From NCBI GenBank assembly GCA_963995505.1, contig OZ023180.1, positions 4,092,501 through 4,156,500 on the forward strand: 64,000 nucleotides of DNA, read 5' to 3'. Shown one piece after another: positions 33,438 to 44,300 of this stretch. The notes under the pieces are model-generated. The model worked only from the letters and a program-made list of their open reading frames with translations, was not told where the DNA came from and did no database searches. This DNA comes from Hypericum androsaemum (Eukaryota > Streptophyta > Magnoliopsida > Malpighiales > Hypericaceae). Positions within the stretch are counted from its first letter, which is position 1; each line of letters begins with the position of its first letter. Position numbers and translations under genes: made by a program.

Positions 33438-33640
33438 GTAGTGAGCATAAGTCACCCACGTGACATTCCACGCTCTCGGGCAGCTGAGGAGTGACATACA
33501 GACACGCGCCTGGGGGCTGGGATCACGCAAAACAGAACGGATCCCAGGAGCGATTTGGTTATTGGAGGGCATGAGTGACATGACAGCTCAATAATCTGGA
33601 AATAACCGTTATAAGAATGTTTCAATAACATAAATTTTTT

Positions 33641-34888
33641 GGGCAAATTACTCTTAGGTCTTGGGAGTTTGACAAATTTACCAATATAGTCCTTAAGTTT
33701 CAAAAAATAGAACTCTTAGGTTCCTGGCTTCGGTACCGGACAATAACTCTGGCAAAAAAATATGGAAAATGACAAAATTGCCCCTTACTTGGAAAAAGAC
33801 AACAAAAAAGAAAAGGCATCTTCAACATTGGATCATCTTCTTACTTTTGCTTTGAAGCTTTCATCAAATACATCATCACTAATTTAACTCCAAATCCAAA
33901 ACCAAACCAGAAACCCACTCCAGCAACCCAACTTCACCACTCAAAATTCAAAATAAACAACAACCTAAAAAAACCCAACCCAATAATCAGCCAAAACCAA
34001 AATCAAAAGAAGGATCATAAAAAGGAAGCTCTTTCGCCTCCTAGATCCCACGCTGTCCTGCCCTGATCAAAGTCGGGGAGGCCGGGTAGGGGATGCTCAC
34101 CAAGTTTGAGTCGCCATCTCCAAGGCCTCCGTCCACAACATCGTCGCTGACTACCCGCTCTCCTCGACGTTGCCGCTTCCAGAGGCATACTTCGTGAAGC
34201 TCGATGACAATGAGGCCTCCTCTGAAAATGGTGATTGGCCGCTCTCCTCAAGCTGTCCACCTCTGTTGCCCTCCACCGCCAGAGGCTGACTCGTCAATTT
34301 CTCTCCTCTCGCAGTCTGGGAAGCCCGACATCACCTAAAACGTCCATTTCTCTGATTTCCCCAAAATTTTAAGGGCTTTTTTTAGGTTTCCATTTCTCTA
34401 ATTAATTAACTCTTAGGTTTCAAAATCTGATGACTTATTCGTTGTTGTTATAGAGATTTTTTTATTCTTGGATTTGCATAAAAGATACAGGAAAAAAATC
34501 ATTCATTCTCTTGACAGATTTATGGGGTTTTTTTGTTGTTGTTATTTACTTTGGATTTTGAGTGGTGAAGTTGGGTTGCTAGAGTAGTTTTCTGGTTTGG
34601 TTTTAGATTTGGAGTTGAATTAGTGATGATGTATTTGATGAAAGCTTCAAAGATAAAGCAAGAAGACGATCCAAGGTGGAAGACGACTTTTTTTGTCTTC
34701 TTTTTCCAAGTAAGGGGCAATTTTTTCATTTCCCATGTTTCTTCGCCGGAGTTATTTTTCGGTACCGGAGCTAGGGACCTGAGAGTTCTATTTTTCAAAA
34801 CTTGGAAGACGAAAAGAGGTGTTTCGAAAAAAGTAAAGACCCTACTGATGAATTCGTCAAACTTCAGGGACCTGAGGATAATTTGTCC
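33641..34888. mobile_element. Mutator-like element with arms of about 370 bp
   Basis: Starts GGGCAAATTACTCTTAGG and ends with the mirror TAATTTGTCC. Inverted similarity continues to about 34010 and from about 34510. The centre (34010-34330) is GC-rich and gene-like but without a recognisable product. Flanks AAATTTTTT and TATTTTTTA are only roughly matching 9-mers. It is the same terminal family as 41532-42764, which has a perfect duplication. Confidence 0.75.
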
Positions 34889-35333
34889 TATTTTTTAAAA
34901 TATATATTCACACACTAGTTATTTTAGTGATATTTTTTAATAATATTTTTTATATTTGTAAGCTCTAAATTTATATTTTTAAAATTTTAAGTGAATTGAA
35001 TTTTCTTGTACTTAATCATGAGTAAACACGTACAACGTATTATTTTCAATCTATTGGAGAAAATGGGAGTCTCCTTTTGATTTTTTTTCATTTTTCTTAT
35101 ATTTTTGATACATATTTGATGTTTTATATTTGTACCGATTTACATCATGAAGAGTGTCTTGGTAATAAGATTAAGAAAAAAAAAATTTAATACCCTATAA
35201 TTTTACGTATTTTTAATTTAGTACCACGTAGTTTAGCTTTGCCTTGTTTGGTTACTATGATGATTTTCTAAATTTACATTTTTGGTGATGGAAGTTTCAA
35301 ATTGATACTTTTGGTAACAATTTTTTAACCAGG
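34889..35333. other. Non-coding AT-rich spacer
   Basis: No gene or clear repeat structure seen. Confidence 0.5.
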
Positions 35334-35440
35334 TGTGATACCCCGAAAATGATATTATCTGTCTGAAAGCCTTAAGTGATTTGATTGGTACTATCCATAT
35401 CAACAAGGTGCACATTCTTTTCTGGCACACATCTTGAGAG

Positions 35441-35500
35441 AACTCCAAGGTTAAACACGTTTGGCCGGGAATAGGATCAAGATGGGTGACCTTCTGAAAA
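35441..35500 (+). promoter_or_regulatory. 5S rRNA-derived pol III region in Cassandra LTR 1
   Basis: AACTCC...GTTAAACACGTTTGGCC corresponds to the 5S A box, and GATGGGTGACCTTCTG (35481-35496) to the C box, with the spacer of 5S rRNA between them. Confidence 0.8.
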
Positions 35501-35784
35501 ATTTTCAGGATGCGCGTGAGCGAGGACAAAAAATGCTGTAAAAAATATGTGTTAGTATGTGGAGACAGTCGGTCAGATCACGGGACGTTACATTTGGTAT
35601 TAGAGCAAAAACGATTCTGGGACTGTTCTGTATTCTGTCTGGCGCGACGAGGACGTAGCGTATTTAAGGAGGGATGAATGTGATATCCCGTTAATGATCT
35701 GTTCTGTCTGAAATACTTAAGTGATTTGATTCGACTGTCCATATCAACAAGGTGCACCTTCTTTTCCGGCACACATCCTGAGAG

Positions 35785-35845
35785 AACTCCAAGTTAAACG
35801 CGTTTGGCCGAGAGTAGGATCAGCATGGGTGACCTCCTGAAAAGT
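35785..35845 (+). promoter_or_regulatory. 5S rRNA-derived pol III region in Cassandra LTR 2
   Basis: AACTCCAAGTTAAACGCGTTTG (A box; written here as adjoining parts AACTCC and AAGTTAAACGCGTTTG) and CATGGGTGACCTCCTG (C box, 35824-35839). This copy is closer to 5S rRNA than the one in LTR 1. Confidence 0.8.
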
Positions 35846-35935
35846 TTCTGGGATGCATGTGAGTGAGGACAAAATACGCTGGAAAAGACCAGTATTGGTC
35901 TGTGGAGATAGTCGGTCGGATCATGGGACGTTACA

Positions 35936-36455
35936 CCAGTATTAAGTTGTCTCACATGATATTTTCACGTAAGTGCCACGTTATATTTCTCTCTTCTAGA
36001 TGATCTAAAAAAATTTAAATCTATAATTTTGGAGCACTAAAACCCCAAATGAAAACCAAAATAACTCATATAAAAAAATTGGAGGTTAGAGTGTAGATCA
36101 CGGCTTAAATTATTTTTAGTTTGTCACGTCAGCGCCACATAGGAGAAAGAACTATGATATAGCACTCACATCTAAGAATGTTTAGGATAAATGTACTATA
36201 GTTAGAATTATCATAAATATGTCAATTTAGAAAACCGTGTATTAAATTTAAAAAAATGTAAAATCACAGAGTATTAAAGTAAAATTTTTTCAAAAGATTA
36301 ATAGTACCAATGATCATTTTCATGTACCAAAGAAAGGATAAAACTTTCCATAAAATGTAATTTCTACTACCAAATAACATGGATTATCTTTCCTAAAATT
36401 GTTATATAATGACATGGAATTAGTAGCTCATGCTTACACCATGAAAGTGATAAAA
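35936..36455. other. 3' flank of UGT-E
   Basis: No gene seen. Part of it (about 36290-36340, near CATGTACCAAA) resembles flanks at 50410 and 59630 that adjoin UGT-F and its neighbour. Confidence 0.45.
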
Positions 36456-38600
36456 CTAGTGGCCACCAACTAAACTAGCAACAAATTCGTCAATGCACTT
36501 ATCTGAACTACCACTGGCATCAATAGCCTTCTTGGCCAAATCTCCCCATTTCTTGGCATTCTTCTTCATTTTTTTCCCCTTCTCCCCCTCTATCACTTCC
36601 TTCACACATGTCTCTATCGTCTCTCTTCTAACAATTCCAGTCTCGTTCACCCTTGCTCTAATCCCAACCTTCCAAACATCCTCCATGTACTTGGCATTGG
36701 TCGGTTGATCAGTCCACTGAGGCATTGCCACCATCGGGACTCCCAAGCTCAGAGCTTCAAGGACAGAGTTAAATCCACAATGTGTAACGAAACAACCCAC
36801 AGCTTCATGCATTAGAACGTCCAACTGCGGTAACCAATTCACCACCAAGCCCTTATCAGAAGTCTCGTTGACGAAGTTGGGTGGAAGCTTTTCCTCCTCG
36901 GATGCCCTAACCACCCACAAAAAGTAGCAGTTGCTCTCTTTGAGACCCCATGCGAGCTCCTCCATCTGTTCTTTCCCAAGTGCCGCGAGACTTCCGAAGG
37001 ATACGTACACCACTGATGCACTAGGCTTGTCTTGTAGCCAGTTCATTGAAGTGCTAGTGTTAGGCTTGAATAGTTGGACCCCGTAGTTTGTGTCGTCTTC
37101 AAGTCTTTTGTCCAAGTACATAGATGGAAGCGTTGGGCCTATTGTTGCCACCCTCCACCGTTTGGCCATCCAATCAACAATCTAAATATGAAACAAATCC
37201 ACGTAATTATTAACACGATATACAAATACAATCCACTAATCTGAAATGTTTGCAAACATTTCTTCTTTTTTCTTTTTTCTCGCAGCATCCTGTTATATGA
37301 AAGGTAAGACACCTGACCACAAGTTTTTTTAGGTCGGGTGCACCACAAGTACATCTATCAGAAATTTCAATTCCGTCATCTATTTGCACCTTTAAATCTG
37401 TCGTCTAGTATGGGTATGAGCTGGATGATTCTTACCCGTATAAATTGGACCAATAATCTCAATTAATATAAAATTTTCTGTAGCGTTAATTCTAATATTT
37501 TTAATAAGTAGAATTTATTGATAATAATATTTACAACCTATTTGTGTAAAATTTTCTAATCAGTCTCATCAAGATCTTAATAAAATTCAGTGAGAAAAAA
37601 TCGCGATAAAAAAAAAGCATATAGAATAAAAGCCCATTTTAATATCACTTGATTTAATTTCACCAAACTAATAACATAGTATCCTAATCCCTCAAGTAGC
37701 CATTACCCCAATAACCAAAATTCACTGACCCTACTGAATATAGAATAATAATAGTTCAGTGACTTTTAATCATGTTAGATTTAAACTTGGATTTCTCTAT
37801 TCGGATAATCAATCATATAGTCAAATAATTATATTTCTTTTAACAAATCAATTAGGTAACAGCAGAATATATGGGGGATGGTGCATATATTTACATACCT
37901 CAGGCTCCAACTCGTAGAAAGTGTTGAAAAGCACCCAATCGGCATCATCAATCCCGGCGAACTGATTCAACAGCAGATCCCAGATGGAAGGATAGGACCC
38001 GTACCCATCTTTAGTCACAAACGACGGCAACTCCGAAACGTCCAGAACCGGCATCGCCGGAAGAGAAACGCCGCCGCTTTCCCCGGTTATACGCATCGGA
38101 AGGACACCCCTCTGCACGTGATAATACACCGAGTTCACGGCACACGACTGGGTGAAGAACAGCACCCCGAGCTTCCCGAACTTCTTGGCCACGTCCAGAG
38201 CCCACGGCACGAACCCGTCGTAGATAATGGCGGTGACCGGATGGCTCGAGCCCTCGAACTTGATCACCAGATCGGATAGCCCCTGCGAGCCCACCTTCCA
38301 GAGGCTGTCCAGGTAGGCCTCTATCGACTCGGCTGCCTGGATGCCTCCCTCGTCGTAGCCGTCGGATATGGTCTCGACGGCGATCGGGCCATTCGGGTCG
38401 GCGTGGACGTAGTCGCTGACGGACTTGGTGTTGACCAGCGAGGGCTTGACGCCTGTCGCGGCGAGGCGCTTGCTGAACTGGATCATAGGTGTAATGTGGC
38501 CCAGAGCGGGGTACGGGACGACCAGGACATGAGCTTCTTGAGCTTTCTGCTGCCTTGTAATAATTTCTGGCGCCATTTGATTGTCCTTTCCTTTCTTCAA
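36456..38600 (-). CDS. UGT-E: UDP-glycosyltransferase, UGT74-like, intact
   Basis: Exon 1 is 38600-37899 and exon 2 is 37181-36456, with a 717-bp phase-0 GT-AG intron. The protein is 475 residues from the first ATG, or 467 from the second in-frame ATG (38576), which is nearer the usual family N terminus. Numbered from the first ATG: catalytic His H35 (PALGHITPM), Asp D128 (IIYDGFVPW), PSPG box about 350-393 starting WLPQ and ending TDQ, with Phe at position 22. It is the most divergent intact copy, with GC-rich exon 1. The role by family is transfer of a sugar from UDP-sugar to a small acceptor. The acceptor cannot be told from sequence. Confidence 0.93.
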
Positions 38601-38655
38601 AGTACTTTAGTAAGAGTGTTGTGTCTATTTTGTGGCTGACGAGTGTGGGAGGTGG

Positions 38656-38680
38656 ATTTATAGACACCGGCGGGTTGACT
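38656..38680 (-). promoter_or_regulatory. UGT-E promoter: TATA box and W-box core
   Basis: TATAAAT at 38662-38656 on the minus strand, 56 bp upstream of the first ATG. A TTGACT core lies at 38675-38680 on the plus strand. The spacing is like that of UGT-A. Confidence 0.55.
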
Positions 38681-39320
38681 ACGTTACAAAAAGGATAACG
38701 CATTCGCTAACTCATCACAAAATTACTCATCGTGTGGCGAAAGAGAAACCAAGCAAAATAAATGTAAGTTTGAGTCAGAAATATAATCTTTTAAACGGTA
38801 CCAAAAATTTTTTTTGCGTTCACAAAAATTCCAACATTATTTACTCGTAAGTGTGGAACAAAGAAGAAAGATATTTGAGTACTTCTGCCTTGTCCAGTGA
38901 AATTTCGTGTGGTCCCCCCTTTACGTTACTCGTGAAATTTTTTTAATAAATAGATTGTATTTATTAAGAAAAAAATTATAAAAATAATAAGTAATTATAC
39001 ATAATGCTCACAAGTACATATCATTTTAAGAAAACAAAAGTATCCAAATACTTCCAATTCAAATTATGCGGTTGTTCATAACTTATCCCACACCAACTTC
39101 TTTGGTTGATTTTAGATATTTCGGGACTTCCCCGTTCCATCCTTTTATCTTCTCGACCTTATCTAAATTAGGCCACGATCGACAAATTGGATCTTGCCCA
39201 CCATGTAATTTTAATGGACTGCCTTTACGTGTCCAGCGTTCTAATTTTTTATTGCGTATCGAATGTCGATCGACTATTCATGTTCACTAATTTTTCAAGT
39301 TAAATTGCACTTGTCCTAAG
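38681..39320. other. Upstream region of UGT-E
   Basis: No gene seen. AT-rich after about 38760. Confidence 0.5.
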
Positions 39321-39337
39321 ACACAAAACCCTATTAG

Positions 39338-40370
39338 TTTTAATATTTCCCCTCTCTCTCTATTTTGAGAGACAGACTTTCTCTCTCCTCTCTGTAGGAG
39401 CGTTTTTCTATCAAACTCTCTCTCACACCTTTCTCTTAGATCCCATCCACTATCACCACGTCTCTTCCTCTGTCCCCGTCCACCATCACGTCGTCGTTCG
39501 TCGCTCCCTGTCCCTTCATGTTTCTCAAGCTCGTCGGTCCTCAAGCTTGCCGATCCTCAAGCTCGTCGGTCCGTCCAAGCTCGCCGGTCCGTCATCCACA
39601 AGCTCGTCGGTCTGTCCCCCTCAAGCTCGTCGGCCAGTCTTCAAGCTTGCCGGTCCGTCCTCCAACAGGTCGTCGTTGTTCTCGCTACGTCGTCCTCTGC
39701 CGACCAGTTTCCCCGAAGCTCGCTCATCGGGCCCCATCCTTCTCTGTCAGCTTCTGGCTCCTGAGTGGCCGGTTTGAGGACGTCGGTGGTCTCCGGCGGG
39801 GGTTTGGTCGCCGCCGACCTCCCCACCCGCTGACTAGTCCCCTGTTTTCTTTTCCGCTATTTTTTATGTTGTTTTCTTTGTTTATTGTTATGTTGCCTTA
39901 GTCTTTTGTGTCGTCTGTGTGTTGCTTGTGGTCTCTTGTCGCACTTGTTTTGCGACTAGCCTCGGTTTATTTTTATTGGCTGTTGTGCATATCGAATTAT
40001 GTTTGATCTGCGATATGTTTGGTTCTCAAAACTTTTCTGGTTGGAGCAGGTGGATAGCCTTGTCTTGATTGGATCTGTCCGATCTTGGTTGTCATTTGCG
40101 TGCATCTTGTATGTATTTAAATACCCACGAATTTGTGTCTTTGATGCGGCCTCGTGGTTATTAGCCGTAGCTTGTCTCGGCAGCTTTCGCTATGGACGTT
40201 CGGCTCTGGTAGCCTATCGTCCAACCTTCGTTTCCACCATGCCTCTCTCTCTCCTCTCGGAGTGGTTTCAGGTTTTGTTTCAGTGTCTTCGTTATTTGTT
40301 TATGTATTTCTTTTCTCGTATTGTAATCTGTTTTCTATAATATAGGCCTTGTGCCACACTCCTAAAAAAA
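39338..40370 (+). mobile_element. Retroposed sequence of unknown origin, A-tail and 16-17 bp target duplication
   Basis: Flanked by ACACAAAACCCTATTAG (39321-39337) and ACACAAAACCTAATAG (40371-40386). The 3' end is an A-run. The 5' part is CT-rich like a 5' UTR, followed by a minisatellite-like stretch of CAAGCTCGTCGGTCC variants (39530-39660). The 3' part is T-rich like a 3' UTR. The ORFs inside have no recognisable product. It could be a retroposed mRNA or a LINE fragment. Confidence 0.65.
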
Positions 40371-40505
40371 ACACAAAACCTAATAGTTAGTTGATAAAAG
40401 TTAGAGTTCAAATTTTTACAGGTATTGGTATAAAATTATTTTTTTGAAACTCATATAAAAATTTAATTTAAAACTCGTAATCTTTAAGGACAAGTACAAT
40501 CATGT

Positions 40506-41373
40506 GAGATTTTTTTCAAAATAGGCAAAAAATATAGATATATGTTTTAAATAGGTAAAAACTTAATATATTTCTAAAATAGGCAAAAATATAAAAAAAT
40601 TAAAAAAATAGACGTGACGACCCAAGAGTGGGTCGTCTCTTTCTCTTTAAAGGACACATCAACTTTACAAAAAAAATATAATAATGGAGGCGACCCAAGT
40701 GTAGGTCGCCTTCTTAACAATTCAAAAAATTTGCTACTCTTTTTTTATTTATTTTATAAGTGACATAAATTAGTGTTAGATTGTCCGAATGAGTTAAATT
40801 TTGATTTAATTTTGCTTAATTTATCGAGACTTATGCGTAGAGTTCAAAAATTATGCGAAATAAAAAAAAGTTAACTCGTTCGGACAAACAATCACCAACT
40901 TATGTAACTTTTAAAAGAAAAAAATTTTAAAAAGTGGAATAAGGAGGGGACCTACAACTAGGTCGCCTCTCCTTTTTCATTTTTTTAAAGTTTTTTTAAG
41001 TGTGTTAAGTGGAGAATTTGTTGTTCGGATATTCGAACAAGTTAATTTTTTTTAATTTTGCATAATTTTTTGAACTCTACGAGTAGGTCTCGATAAATTA
41101 AGCAAAATTAAATCAAAATTTAACTCATTCGGACAATCTAATACTAACTTGTGTCACTTATAAAATAAATAAATAAAAGAGTCGTTTGAATTGTCATATA
41201 TTTTTTGTAAAGTTGATGTGTCCTTTAAAGAGAAAGAGACAACCCACTCTTGGGTCGTCACCTCTATTTTTTTTAAATTTTGAATTTAATTTTTTTCTAT
41301 TTTAGAAATATGTTAAGTTTTTGCTTATTTAGGAAATATATCTATATTTTTTACCTATTTTGAAAAAAATCTC
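40506..41373. mobile_element. Foldback element (868 bp), 9-bp target duplication
   Basis: CAATCATGT is duplicated exactly at 40497-40505 and 41374-41382. The element is almost entirely two inverted arms of about 430 bp meeting near 40940, starting GAGATTTTTTTCAAAATAGG and ending with its mirror. Its RNA would fold into a long hairpin. The termini resemble the small element at 8599-8820. Mutator-type by the 9-bp duplication. Confidence 0.9.
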
Positions 41374-41531
41374 CAATCATGTTACTTTATCCTAAAAAAG
41401 TACAGTCATTTTACTTTATCATAAAAAAGTACAATCATGTTACTAGAGCCGACATGCACGTCAATGAAGTATCGTTTTTTTAAGATGAGTATCGTTTTCT
41501 TGGTTCGGACCTATTGGTATGTTTAATTTTT

Positions 41532-42764
41532 GGGCAAATTACCCTCACGTTCCTGTACTTTGATCACCCTTCCCTAGGGTCCCTAGATTTAAAAAAATGA
41601 TTGTCCCGTCCCTAAGTTTTGATGATAATAGACTCTCGGGTCCCTAGAGCAAGAATATTCCATATTCTTCGGCGAACTCCCACTTGAAATGACCAAAATA
41701 CTCCTCCCACTTAAAAATCAAAAAAATCCTCTCCTTCTACCTTCACCTTCTTCTTCCTCCCAACTTTTAACCAAAACTAAAACTCAAAACTAAACTTTAG
41801 AATCAAAATTTAAATAACTCTAATTTTATAAACTCTAATTTTAACTAACACCAACTAATCTAATCCCTTCAATTCTAATTAACAAAAACTAATCGATTCA
41901 AGTCCAACACCATCTTCTTCCTTGCGTCTTCTTCCTGGACCGAGGACGATGACTCGCAGACCTCGCATCTGGTCCACCTCCTCGATGTAACCCTTCCTGG
42001 CCTCCCTGAAGGTGGGCCAGCCGCGAAGCCGCCTCCCTCGGGTTCCTCAGCGGATCCCAGCTCCCCACGAATGTGGCGGGCCAGGAGAAGCGGTGGGCCC
42101 CGAAGTCGGTGGACCCTCGCAAAGAAGAAGCAGTGGGCCTGAGGAGCTCGTCGTCTTCGTCTACCATGGCTCGTTGCGGCTCACCGTCGCCTGTCGATTG
42201 TTGAGGAGCTCACCGTTGTCTGTCACAGTGCGCAAGTCCAACGTCTTTTCGCAGTGGTCGCAGGGGATGTCGTCCACCACCACGATCGTTGAACCTCACC
42301 AATGCGGAGATATACTCGCTGCAGTCGTCGAGGAACCCGACGCTACATGGATCCAGCTTCAACCACACCGACAAAAAACCTGGCCGACAGTGGAGGATTT
42401 AAATTAGGGGAAAATTAAATTTTTAGGATTGGTCTGGGTCGATTAATTAAATTTTTGGATAATTAATTTTGTCTATTCTTATTTTTTTCATTTCTGCTTG
42501 CCTCCTTAAGCTTGGATGTTAATTAGTTTTGATTTTGGTTTGAGATGAGAGGAAGAAGATAAGTGGGAAGGAAGAAGTTTTTTTAATTGAGGGGTATTTT
42601 GGTCATTTCAAGTGGGAGTTTGCCGGAGAATATGAAATATTCTGACTCTAGAGACCCGATAGTCTATTATCATCAAAACTTAGAGACGGGATAATATTTT
42701 TCCAAAAGTCAGGGACCCTAGGGGGAGGGTGACCAAAGGCCAGGGACGTGAGAGTAATTTGTTC
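41532..42764. mobile_element. Mutator-like element (1233 bp), exact 9-bp target duplication
   Basis: TTAATTTTT flanks both ends (41523-41531 and 42765-42773). The arms, starting GGGCAAATTACC, are inverted copies over about 200 bp with a GGTCCCTAG-rich core. The centre (41900-42400) is GC-rich with ORFs on both strands and no recognisable domain, perhaps captured gene sequence. No transposase. Confidence 0.9.
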
Positions 42765-42773
42765 TTAATTTTT

Positions 42774-43970
42774 TATATAAGTAAAATGTATTAAAAGCAC
42801 CCAAAGGTAATTACAAGGGTAATTATATCGGAATCAGAATGTACGAAGCTTACAACTCTCGGACATCAAAGTACTAGATAGACACATATCTAAGTGAAAA
42901 CAAAGATAATAGTTATCTAACATAATCCAAAAACAACTCCATCACAAGTACAAACTCCCTCGTTCACGCCCAAGAAAGGAACAACAACTAGTGAGGGTCA
43001 AAAGGAAGGGACCGAATAAGCCCTCGAGCAATGGTCTTGAGCACGTGGAGGATTGAAGATGTGTCTTCCTCCCAAGATATGCCTATGAGAATCACTAAAT
43101 GTCAAGCCTCGGACGTGAGCTCCTCATTGAGAGCATAGTCATGCACCTTCATGGAAAGAGGTAGCTGCGCTGAAGGACGCAACGAAGAGGGCAAGCTAGC
43201 ATCCCTCATCGGTTGCAACTTGACAGCCGCCGCCTTGGCCGTCGATTTTCTAACCCAATAGCTAGACCTAATCGAAGTCAACAAAAAAGACTTCCCCTTG
43301 TTAGACTTCTTGATCACTTTGGAAGGCCGCACTACGGTAGGAGAAAAACAAGCCTCTAAGACCGGCACATAAGCTGCAAATCAACCTATCGAGCATCCGA
43401 GCTGACTGCAACAACATCGCCATCCACAATCACAGCGTCTAAGTAAGGAGCGGAAAGCAGCACGTTAACGTCCAAAGTAGCAGCTGGAGAGCGATACGAA
43501 ACATAGAAAGATACGGTAGCGAGAAGCTGCACATAATTCTCAGGCTCAGCAGCAGCATCCGAAGAGACTGCAGCATCATTGCAAATCATTACACCATCGC
43601 ACAAAGATAAGTCCGCATCAACAGCGGGAATGGGGGAGCAAGCAACTACAACCCATCTGATACCAAAGCAGCAACCCGATGAGAACCAACCTCATCTACC
43701 TCAGAGAAAGAGATAAGCGAGTCTCCAACACAGATAACATCAAGATGTTGCGAGGATGTAAAAATAACAGTAGCATTATACTTTAGATCGTCTACACCAG
43801 CAGTGAACTTCTTCAACTCTGCCTTTCTCGCATTGGCAACATCAACATATGAGCACAGAAAATCAGTGGCGATAGCAGCGTGAGGCTGCCCACAACCACC
43901 AATCACATCATCAACCTCACAATCCTGCATAAAACCACAACCAGAGAAGCAAGTTCCTCCAAATCAATCA
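42774..43970 (-). pseudogene. Degenerate retroposon-like region, possibly LINE ORF1 and 3' end
   Basis: Read on the minus strand, the sequence ends in TGGGTGCTTTTAATACATTTTAC and a short A-rich tail at about 42774, like a plant LINE 3' end. Upstream are broken open stretches (43930-43646, 43604-43386, 43368-43102). No reverse transcriptase is seen and I do not recognise the product. Confidence 0.35.
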
Positions 43971-44300
43971 CAAAACTATCCTGGTGTACCTTGATCAGTT
44001 GGGATATGTTAGTTAATGATGGATTAACTCATATTCAAATTTAGTGTATTATTTTATCAAATTTAACGCTTTTAAAATTTTGAATTTGAGATCCAATTAA
44101 ATGGAATAACTCTTAATTTATGCGATTGGTCGTTAACATGGAGTTATAATGGTAAAGAGTATTTGACTTAAAAGTATACGTTAGCAAAATGATGAAAATT
44201 CAGTTATAAAAATTTAGCCTAAAAAAATATGGAGTAATGATATGATATGGTACTACTAGTTGTTGGAGGGCGAGGAGTTTCTAGAAGAACATAGTGCAGT
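43971..44300. other. Non-coding AT-rich spacer
   Basis: No gene seen. Confidence 0.5.

Larger units (their letters stand above)
35334..35935 (+). mobile_element. Cassandra-type TRIM retrotransposon with 5S rRNA in its LTRs
   Basis: LTRs 35334-35592 and 35679-35935 (259 and 257 bp) begin TGTGATA and end GGACGTTACA. The 86-bp interior starts with a primer-binding site TTTGGTATTAGAGC (close to the initiator tRNA-Met complement) and ends with a purine tract AAGGAGGGATGAA. Flanks are CCAGG and CCAGT. Each LTR contains sequence matching plant 5S rRNA, the hallmark of Cassandra. No coding capacity, as expected. Confidence 0.9.

Noticed and set aside
38011..38703. 230-codon minus-strand ORF overlapping UGT-E exon 1
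   Set aside because: It is an alternative frame of GC-rich UGT-E exon 1; the UGT frame has the conserved motifs.
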